A stretch of 10,947 nucleotides of DNA. Source: an uncultured Bacilli bacterium (GTDB lineage: Bacteria; Bacillota_I; Bacilli_A; RFN20; CAG-826). A program made the position numbers and the translations under genes. Positions 1 to 5,897 of the stretch are shown in pieces. The notes under the pieces were generated by a model. That model ran no database searches and was not told the DNA's origin. It saw nothing but the letters and a program-made list of their open reading frames with translations. Each line of letters starts with the position of its first letter. Within the stretch, counting starts at the first letter, position 1. The stretch covers positions 1 through 10,947 of the forward strand of contig CALVRY010000033.1 of NCBI GenBank assembly GCA_944358755.1, given 5' to 3'.

Positions 1-28
1 ATATTATTCCTTTCTTGAGAGGCAAATT

Positions 29-274
29 ATGAAATTTGAAATTTTAACTATAGGATAGAACGGAGAAATTCAGCTTTCCAATGAAATGATAGAGGCTTTA
101 TCACTTTCGTATGGCGATAAATTAGTAGCATATAATTTGAACAAAACAGTTTGTCTAAAGAAATTAGAATCGTTAAGCGACGCAAAATTCGAAGATTCAA
201 TTAAAGAAGCTATTGAATTTGCAAAAGAAATAAACTTAACTCAAGAAGATATAAATTCAGAAATTAAAAAGTAA
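29..274 (+). pseudogene. AbrB/MazE (SpoVT-AbrB)-like DNA-binding protein, interrupted by an in-frame TAG
   Basis: Read from ATG 29, the frame gives MKFEILTIG, then TAG at 56-58, then continues open (NGEIQLSNEM...) to TAA at 272-274, about 81 codons. The N-terminal half has the swapped-hairpin AbrB pattern: a first strand, a Gly-x-Asn-Gly turn, 'IQLSNEMIEALSL', 'GDKLVAYN' and a final 'VCLKKL' strand. This family includes transition-state regulators and antitoxins. The acidic/lysine helical tail (residues about 48-81) resembles tails of antitoxin-like members. ATG 29 has a good Shine-Dalgarno (AGAGG, 18-22, 6 nt spacing). The internal ATG at 86 has none and would lose the first strand, so the intact gene probably started at 29. 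A single change from a Lys, Gln or Glu codon would create the TAG. It is the only plus-strand gene, head-on to replication and convergent with tadA. No toxin partner is visible. TATTAT at 2-7 may be its -10, but the -35 would lie outside the window. The family call is fairly secure; whether it is dead, re-initiated or a sequence error is open. Confidence 0.6.
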
Positions 275-293
275 AATTTTGCAAAATTCCTAA

Positions 294-329
294 GAAAATT
301 TAAAAAAAGATATACTTTTTTTCATTTTC
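294..329. terminator. possible weak bidirectional terminator between convergent genes
   Basis: An AT-only palindrome lies between the AbrB-like stop (274) and the tadA stop (345): AAAAAAAG (302-309), loop ATATA, CTTTTTTT (315-322), with outer arms GAAAA (294-298) and TTTTC (325-329). T-runs occur on both strands, as expected for a shared terminator of convergent genes. The stem has only one G-C pair in its core, so it is thermodynamically weak and the call is tentative. Confidence 0.35.
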
Positions 330-344
330 CTCAGAAATTTTATA

Positions 345-797
345 TTATTTCCTGTGTTTTTTGAAAAAGTCCTGGAAAATTTTATAATATTCCGAGTTTT
401 CTTCGGTTTTAAAAACCGTAGTATTGGTTTTATAAATTTTCGTTAAATCGGTTTTGCTGTGTGCCGCTCCTAGTTCTTTATCGTTTAACATATAAACAAC
501 TCTAGAGATCCTCGCTTGTAGAATTGCACTCATACACATCGGGCAAGGTTCAAGTGTTACATATAACGTTGTATTTTCAAGTCGCCAATTTTTCAGCTTT
601 TTTTCGGCCTTTTTTATTACGTTAATTTCGGCGTGTCCAGTTATGTCGTTTTTCTTTTCTTTGTTGTTGTGTGCTTTGGCGATTACTTCATGTGAAAAAT
701 TATCAATCAATACAGCTCCAACAGGTATCTCGTTTTCTTCATATGCAATTTTTGCTTCTTTTATTGCAATTTCCATGAATTTTTCATCTAAAAACAT
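345..797 (-). CDS. tadA: tRNA-specific adenosine deaminase TadA
   Basis: This 150-residue cytidine-deaminase-fold enzyme should convert A34 of tRNA-Arg(ACG) to inosine, so that one tRNA reads several Arg codons. The zinc site is complete: H55-A56-E57 supplies a ligand and the proton-shuttle Glu, and P84-C85-P86-M87-C88 supplies the two Cys ligands. The N-terminal 'EIPVGAVL' and 'AHN' segments, the W71-R72-L73 strand and 'LYVTLEPCPMC' are typical of TadA rather than free-base deaminases. Length matches the family. The start fits the alignment with Bacillus TadA, but neither ATG 797 nor Met8 has a Shine-Dalgarno. The gene lies just beyond the SRP RNA U-tract. TAAAAT at 804-809 could give a near-leaderless transcript, or expression may depend on read-through. 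In Bacillus the order is tadA-scr-dnaX; here the SRP RNA precedes tadA, and dnaX is not next. Confidence 0.93.
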   Translation of the reverse strand: MFLDEKFMEIAIKEAKIAYEENEIPVGAVLIDNFSHEVIAKAHNNKEKKNDITGHAEINVIKKAEKKLKNWRLENTTLYVTLEPCPMCMSAILQARISRVVYMLNDKELGAAHSKTDLTKIYKTNTTVFKTEENSEYYKIFQDFFKKHRK

Positions 798-833
798 ATA
801 TAAATTTTACAAATTTATGATATTTTTCAAAAG

Positions 834-845
834 AAAAACCGTTAC
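834..845 (-). terminator. 3' end of SRP RNA: closing stem arm plus U-tract
   Basis: The 3' arm GTAACGG (839-845) pairs with CCGTTAC (909-915) and is followed at once by TTTTT and then CTTTT. The long-range closing helix of the SRP RNA could thus act as the terminator hairpin, a compact arrangement common for small SRP RNAs. No other terminator is seen between serS and tadA, so it could also end serS read-through. Confidence 0.5.
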
Positions 846-916
846 ACAGACAACAATAATCTTAAGGCTGCTACATTTCTGTCCTGACCTGGTTCGAAGA
901 TGTTGCTCGTAACGGC
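834..916 (-). ncRNA. ffs: small (4.5S/Alu-less) signal recognition particle RNA
   Basis: The minus strand contains the conserved SRP domain IV core: CAGGTCAGG, a short ACA/UGU stem closed by a GAAA tetraloop (876-879), then AGCAGCC. Flanking helices also form: UCUU/AAGA (897-900 with 860-863), CAACA/UGUUG (901-905 with 851-855) and a terminal CCGUUAC/GUAACGG stem (909-915 with 839-845). The RNA would be about 80 nt. It binds Ffh to target nascent membrane proteins to the Sec machinery. No Alu domain (helices 1-4) fits in the space, so this is the short form found in Gram-negatives and mollicutes rather than the long Bacillus scRNA. The terminal stem runs directly into five U's (834-838). The exact ends are inferred. 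Confidence 0.93.
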
Positions 917-922
917 TTAATA

Positions 923-928
923 ATTATA
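923..928 (-). promoter_or_regulatory. -10 element of the SRP RNA promoter
   Basis: A perfect TATAAT on the minus strand ends 6 nt before G916, the base that opens the terminal stem of the SRP RNA. No good -35 is visible at 17-18 bp: only a weak CTATCA at 947-952, inside the end of serS. The position suggests that the RNA has its own start in addition to any read-through from serS. Confidence 0.65.
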
Positions 929-938
929 ATAGAAAAAT

Positions 939-2219
939 TTATTTTTTGATAGGTTTAATTACTTCAATTCCACCCATATAAGGTCTTAATACTTCTGGAA
1001 CAATCACGCTTCCATCTTCTTGCTGATATTGTTCAAGAATTGCAGGGAAGACTCTTGAGGTTGCAAGCCCACTTCCATTTAATGTATGCATATAGTGAAG
1101 TTTTCCATCTTCTCCTCTATATCTCATCATACCTCTTCTTGCTTGATAACTTCTTGCGTTAGAAACGGATGAAACTTCTTTATAAATTCCAATTGATGGT
1201 AAATAAACTTCAATATCATATGTTCTTGCCATTGAATGGGAGCAATCAGCCGCTGCAAGTTTAGAAACTCTAAAGTGTAAACCTAATTTTTCAACTAATG
1301 TTTTAGCTTTATTTAATAATTCTTCAAATGCTTTATCACTCTCGTCTTCTTTTGTGTATTCAAACATTTCTACTTTGTTGAATTGGTAACCTCTAATCAT
1401 ACCTCTTTCTTCAGTACGATAAGATCCGGCTTCTTTTCTATAACATGGAGAGTATGCAAAGAATTTCTTTGGTAATTCTTTGCCGTCTAAAATTTCGTTT
1501 CTGTAATAATTAACAAGTGCTGTTTCAGCAGTTGGTAATAAGAATTTTGCTGGATCCATTCCTTTTAATTCGAATACATCACCTTCAAATTTAGGGAATT
1601 GTCCTGCTGTAAATCCACTTTCATAATTTAAAATGTGTGGTGGCATCATAAATTCAAATCCATCATTAATATGTTCGTTAATAAAGAAATTTAATAATGC
1701 CCATTCTAATCTTGCACCAAGATTTGTGTAGAACCAAGTTCCGTGTCCGCTAACTTTTGCTGCTCTTTCATAATCAATCAAACCTAAAGATTCAGCAAGT
1801 TCAACGTGTGATTTGATCTTGAATCCAAATTCTGGTTTATCTTTATAATAATAGATAGGTTTGTTGTTTTCTTTTCCACCTTCTAATAAATCTTCATCAG
1901 GTAAATTTGGAAGAGCGACTAAAATTTCGTTAATTTTTCCTTCAAGTTCTTTAAGTTTTTCTTCGTTAACTTTGTTTTCGGCAGCAAGTTGTTTAACTTT
2001 AGCAAAAATTGCGTTAACATCTCCACCTTCTTTTTTAACTTGAGGGACCGATTTAGAAAGTTTGTTTTGTTCTGCTTTGTTATCTTCGGTTTGCTTTTGA
2101 AGTTTTCTCTTTTCTTCAACGTTTGCGACTAAAGAGTCAATATCAGCTTCATAAAGCTTTCTTTTTAATAATTCTTTAACGTGTTCTTTGTTTTCAATAA
2201 TGTAATTAATATCTAACAT
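939..2219 (-). CDS. serS: serine--tRNA ligase (seryl-tRNA synthetase)
   Basis: This class II synthetase charges tRNA-Ser (and tRNA-Sec where present) in the cytoplasm. At 426 residues it has the normal length. Residues 1-105 form the long antiparallel coiled-coil arm, rich in Lys/Glu, that grips the tRNA-Ser variable arm. Motif 1 lies near 165-200. Motif 2 is around 259-285 (YRKEAGS...RGMIRGYQFNKVEMF). Motif 3 is around 376-395 (MHTLNGSGLATSRVF). It is followed by 'VPEVLRPYMGG', a strong SerS signature near the C-terminus. The serine-pocket 'LPTAE' is at 228-232. The 'SVSNARSYQARR' segment replaces the more usual SSCSN..DFQARR. GGAG in the end of the preceding gene lies 8 nt before ATG 2219, and that gene's TAG is only 3 nt away, so translation is probably coupled. 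No T-box leader is present, so control would come from the upstream operon promoter. Confidence 0.97.
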   Translation of the reverse strand: MLDINYIIENKEHVKELLKRKLYEADIDSLVANVEEKRKLQKQTEDNKAEQNKLSKSVPQVKKEGGDVNAIFAKVKQLAAENKVNEEKLKELEGKINEILVALPNLPDEDLLEGGKENNKPIYYYKDKPEFGFKIKSHVELAESLGLIDYERAAKVSGHGTWFYTNLGARLEWALLNFFINEHINDGFEFMMPPHILNYESGFTAGQFPKFEGDVFELKGMDPAKFLLPTAETALVNYYRNEILDGKELPKKFFAYSPCYRKEAGSYRTEERGMIRGYQFNKVEMFEYTKEDESDKAFEELLNKAKTLVEKLGLHFRVSKLAAADCSHSMARTYDIEVYLPSIGIYKEVSSVSNARSYQARRGMMRYRGEDGKLHYMHTLNGSGLATSRVFPAILEQYQQEDGSVIVPEVLRPYMGGIEVIKPIKK

Positions 2220-2222
2220 AAT

Positions 2223-3254
2223 CTATTCTCCAAAATATTTTTTATAAATATCAATGAATCTAGAGCCAACTTTTTTAATATCATTCTTTTTAATAAATTC
2301 TATTTCTTTTTCTTTTAAAGAAGGCAATTTTCCTATCAAAAAGTCATTAAAACCAGCGATTAATTGGTCGAACTCATTATAGACATAGCCGTTTTCTTTA
2401 TCAATTAATATATCATTTAGAACGGCTGATTTAAGACTAAAAACATCAACTCCACAAGTAAAGGCTTCAAGAGTTTCAATTGTAGCTGAATAAGTTGAGT
2501 TTAGGTTGATATAAGCAAAAGCGTTATAAACTAAAGAAGAATAGATATCTTCTCCGATTATTGGACAAGCATAAACGTTTGAAGCAACTCTTTTAAAATA
2601 TTTATTGACCGCTTTAGCTTCTTTTTTGTGGAAATTTGGTATTAAAACAATAATTTTTGTATTAGAAAAAATTCTTGCAAATTCCAAAATTCGTTTTGCT
2701 GCACTTTCATCTTTAGAATCTAAAAATGTATAAACATATTTAGAATTTTCTTCTAAATGGAAATAAATATATACAAGTTTTTTAGTTTCTTTGTCTTTGA
2801 GTTCGAATTTTGTCCTTTTGATTGGCGGCAGCAAAATTTCAATGTCTTTTGTAATTCTATTTTCAAGCAAGATGTTTTTGCTTTCTAACGAAGGCACAAA
2901 AATCATATCAAATTGATTTAAAGTTTTTACTACATTTTCTTTTATTTGATATCCGATTTTACCTTTTTCATTTTTTAAATTTAAGATTTTAAAGTCAGTT
3001 TCAAATTCAGAAAAGAAGGCAAAAGTTATCTTTTTAAAATCTTTTCCTTTGAAGTAGTTAAATCTGTTTAAATCGTTGTAATTAAGATAAGCGACTACTT
3101 CGATATTTTCATCTATTGGATTAGTTAAATATCTCACATTATTCAATTCTAAAGATGCCTTAAGATTTTTTCTTAAAGTACTAGATTCAAAATTCTTAAG
3201 GTCATCTTTAATATTGTCGTAGAAATAAATATCAAAAATAGTTGAGTTTTGCAT
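2223..3254 (-). CDS. glycosyltransferase-like protein (GT-B fold, GT4-like C-terminal half), substrate unknown
   Basis: The 343-residue protein has no signal peptide or clear membrane segment. The N-terminal half is divergent. Residues about 115-145 read 'FDMIFVPSLESKNIL...ILLPPI', matching the hinge strand of GT-B enzymes ('VPS...K..L'). Residues about 158-293 look like the nucleotide-sugar domain: 'VYIYFH', 'KIIVLIP', 'YINLNST', 'TLEAFTCGVDVFSLKSAVLNDIL', 'ENGYVY'. In GT4 enzymes the last part carries an EX7E motif. Here E263 is present, but the first Glu position is Tyr255, so activity may be altered or absent. An in-frame TAA just upstream fixes ATG 3254 as the first possible ATG, but it has no Shine-Dalgarno. 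The gene starts 29 nt after gyrA and ends (TAG) 3 nt before serS, so it sits inside a housekeeping operon that lacks it in Bacillus. The fold is likely; the donor, acceptor and role are unknown. Confidence 0.7.
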   Translation of the reverse strand: MQNSTIFDIYFYDNIKDDLKNFESSTLRKNLKASLELNNVRYLTNPIDENIEVVAYLNYNDLNRFNYFKGKDFKKITFAFFSEFETDFKILNLKNEKGKIGYQIKENVVKTLNQFDMIFVPSLESKNILLENRITKDIEILLPPIKRTKFELKDKETKKLVYIYFHLEENSKYVYTFLDSKDESAAKRILEFARIFSNTKIIVLIPNFHKKEAKAVNKYFKRVASNVYACPIIGEDIYSSLVYNAFAYINLNSTYSATIETLEAFTCGVDVFSLKSAVLNDILIDKENGYVYNEFDQLIAGFNDFLIGKLPSLKEKEIEFIKKNDIKKVGSRFIDIYKKYFGE

Positions 3255-3283
3255 AGTTTTTTAATAGATTAGTAGTTTTTTAG

Positions 3284-5878
3284 TTAATTTTCAGTAGGTT
3301 GTTGTGATGTTTCTTGTGAGTTATTTTCGCTTAATTCAGCAGTTTCTTCGTGAGGCAATATTGTGAAACTAGAAACTTTTTCACCTTCTTTTAAGTTAAT
3401 AATTTTAACGCCAGAAGAATTTCTACCACATAATCTTACTTGTGAAATTGGCGATCTGATTACTTGCCCATTGTTTGTCATAACTAAGTAATCTTCATCT
3501 CCGTTAATAACTTTCATACCAACAAGTTTACCGGTTTTTTCAGTTATCTTAATTGTGATAACTCCGCCTGCACCTCTATTGGTTAATCTATAATCATCAA
3601 TATCTGATAATTTGCCAAGGCCGTTTTCACTTAAAGCAAAGACTAAATGTCCAGTTTGGTTAGTAGATAAACCAATGATTTTGTCTTCATCTCTTAACTT
3701 CATACCTCTAACACCAGCTGCATTTCTGCCCATCGCTCTGACATCTTCTTCATTAAACATACAAAGTTTACCATCGCTACTTGCAAGAAGGATTCTAGCT
3801 TGGCCATTTGTTACTCTAACATCTAATAAATTGTCGCCTTCTTTGAACGAAATTGCGTTTTTGCCATTGCAATTAATTCTCTTGAATTCTTCTAAACTTG
3901 TTCTTTTGACAACGCCTTTTTCGGTTGTGAAGAATAAGTAATGATTTTCGTATTCATCAGCACTAATTAAAGCAACAATTTTTTCATCTTTATCAAGATT
4001 TAACAAATTGATAACTGGTAAGCCCTTGCCTGTTCTGCCAAATTCAGGAATTTCGTGCCCTCTTTTACGGTAAACACGACCTAAATTTGAGAAGAATAAA
4101 ATGTCGGTATGTGTTTTTGATGAAAGAAGAATCATAACTTCATCATCGTTATAAACACTCATTCCTTTTACGCCAGTTCCACCTCTATTTTGAAGTTTAA
4201 ACTCAGAAGTTGACATTCTCTTGATATAACCTTTATTAGTTAAAGTGATAACAATGTCTTCTTCAGGTATTAAATCTTCGTCATCGATTGAAGAAATTTC
4301 GGTCGAAACAGCAGTTCTTCTATCATCGCCATATCTCTTCTTAATTTCTTCAAGCTCTTGAAGTGCAACTTCAAGCATATGTTCTCTTGATTCTAAAATA
4401 TAAACATATCTTTTAATATTTTTAGCAAGTGTATCAAATTCATCGTGAAGTTTTTGTGTTTCAAGACCGGTTAAACGACCAATTGTCATTGCAACAACTG
4501 CTTTAGCTTGAACTTCAGTGAACCCATATCTTTCCATAAGTCTTTCGGTTAAGACTGCTTGGTTTGGTGAAGAAGTTGCTAAATCGATAAATTCGTCTCT
4601 ACTTTCTTTTCCACCAGGTTGTCTAATATCTAAAAGATCGTGGACTTTGATTAACGCTTCAATAATATGTTGTCTTGCTTCATCTTTAGCTTTTAAGAAT
4701 TTAGTTCTCTTTTCAACGATTTCAATTTGGAAATCAATATATTGGTTGATTAAATCTTTTAAGCCTAAAACTCTAGGAACACCATTTACAATACAAAGAT
4801 TAATTACGCCATAACTAACTTCAAGTTGTGTATTTTTAAACAATTGATTGAGAATAACTTGAGGAACGACGTCTCTTCTAGTTTCGATTTCAATTTTAAC
4901 ATCAGTTTTTGAGAAATCCTTTACTGAAGTAATACCATCAATAACTTTTTCACGAGCTAATTCACCAATTTTTGCAACTAAAGTCGATTTATTAACTTGG
5001 TATGGAATTTCAGTGATAATAATTTTTGATTTTCCGTTTGCAAGTTCTTGAATTTCAGTTTTTGCTCTTAATCTAAATGTGCCTCTGCCTGTAAGGTAAG
5101 CGTCTCTTACACCACCAAGTCCGTAAATAATGCCTCCTGTTGGGAAATCTGGTGCCTTGATTATCTTCATTAAATCCTCAATTGAACAATCTGGATTTTG
5201 TGCCACAAATTTAATTCCATCACAAACTTCAGTTAAATTGTGTGGAGGCATTTTTGTAGCCATACCAACAGCAATACCATCACCACCATTAACAAGTAAA
5301 TTAGGGAAGCGTGCTGGTAATACGCTAGGTTCTTCTAAACTACCATCATAGTTAGGAACAAAATCTACTGTGTCATAGTTGATATCTCTAACCATTTCAA
5401 GTGAGATTTTTGACATTCTAGCTTCAGTATAACGAGAAGCAGCAGCTTCATCGCCATCCATCGACCCAAAGTTTCCGTGTCCACTAACAAGGGTATATCT
5501 CATTGAGAAAGGTTGAGCTAATCTAACAAGAGTTTGATAAATTGCTGAGTCGCCGTGTGGGTGATATTTACCCATAACATCACCAACAATTTTTGCTGAC
5601 TTAACAAATGGTTTATCTGGAGTATATCCAGCATCAATCATGCCAAAAATGACTCTTCTATGAACAGGTTTCAAACCATCTCTTACATCAGGAAGAGCAC
5701 GTGAAACAATAACGCTCATCGCATAATCAAGGAATGAATCTTGAACTTGAGTGACGATTTCAGTGTTTGATAAAGATGGTACAATGCCAGCTTCAAGCCC
5801 AGCATTTTCTTCTTTTAATTTCTCTTCTTCAGTAGTTTCTTCGTTTAAATTTTCTACTTTCTTTTCATCGTTTTCCAT
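3284..5878 (-). CDS. gyrA: DNA gyrase subunit A
   Basis: GyrA supplies the breakage-reunion and DNA-wrapping parts of A2B2 gyrase. The length is 864 residues, with an acidic N-terminal extension of about 28 residues. The conserved core starts near residue 41. The catalytic Tyr is Y150 in 'AASRYTEARM' (E. coli Y122). The quinolone-determining helix is HPHGDS111AIYQ115; Ser is kept, but the acidic residue usual at the 115 position (E. coli D87) is Gln. The winged-helix/tower region follows, then the C-gate coiled coil (about 375-515), which is some 11 residues longer than in S. aureus around 418-430. The beta-pinwheel C-terminal domain runs from about 535 to 845. Its GyrA box is QNRGGTG (563-569), which marks gyrase rather than topoisomerase IV. 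A Ser/Gln/Glu-rich tail ends the protein. A strong GAGGT at 5885-5889, 6 nt before the ATG, supports the start. The gene lies 19 nt after gyrB. Confidence 0.97.
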   Translation of the reverse strand: MENDEKKVENLNEETTEEEKLKEENAGLEAGIVPSLSNTEIVTQVQDSFLDYAMSVIVSRALPDVRDGLKPVHRRVIFGMIDAGYTPDKPFVKSAKIVGDVMGKYHPHGDSAIYQTLVRLAQPFSMRYTLVSGHGNFGSMDGDEAAASRYTEARMSKISLEMVRDINYDTVDFVPNYDGSLEEPSVLPARFPNLLVNGGDGIAVGMATKMPPHNLTEVCDGIKFVAQNPDCSIEDLMKIIKAPDFPTGGIIYGLGGVRDAYLTGRGTFRLRAKTEIQELANGKSKIIITEIPYQVNKSTLVAKIGELAREKVIDGITSVKDFSKTDVKIEIETRRDVVPQVILNQLFKNTQLEVSYGVINLCIVNGVPRVLGLKDLINQYIDFQIEIVEKRTKFLKAKDEARQHIIEALIKVHDLLDIRQPGGKESRDEFIDLATSSPNQAVLTERLMERYGFTEVQAKAVVAMTIGRLTGLETQKLHDEFDTLAKNIKRYVYILESREHMLEVALQELEEIKKRYGDDRRTAVSTEISSIDDEDLIPEEDIVITLTNKGYIKRMSTSEFKLQNRGGTGVKGMSVYNDDEVMILLSSKTHTDILFFSNLGRVYRKRGHEIPEFGRTGKGLPVINLLNLDKDEKIVALISADEYENHYLFFTTEKGVVKRTSLEEFKRINCNGKNAISFKEGDNLLDVRVTNGQARILLASSDGKLCMFNEEDVRAMGRNAAGVRGMKLRDEDKIIGLSTNQTGHLVFALSENGLGKLSDIDDYRLTNRGAGGVITIKITEKTGKLVGMKVINGDEDYLVMTNNGQVIRSPISQVRLCGRNSSGVKIINLKEGEKVSSFTILPHEETAELSENNSQETSQQPTEN

Positions 5879-5897
5879 GCAAATACCTCATATTTTT

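Noticed and set aside
884..900. A GGTTCGAA stretch that resembles a tRNA T-loop on the plus strand
   Set aside because: No acceptor, D or anticodon stems fit around it; the opposite strand is the SRP RNA core and explains these bases.
643..912. Plus-strand open frame of 89 codons
   Set aside because: It lies antisense to tadA and the SRP RNA, has low-complexity composition and no family resemblance.
1919..2119. Minus-strand open frame within serS
   Set aside because: Lys/Leu/Asn-rich out-of-frame reading of the serS coiled-coil arm; no start signals of its own.
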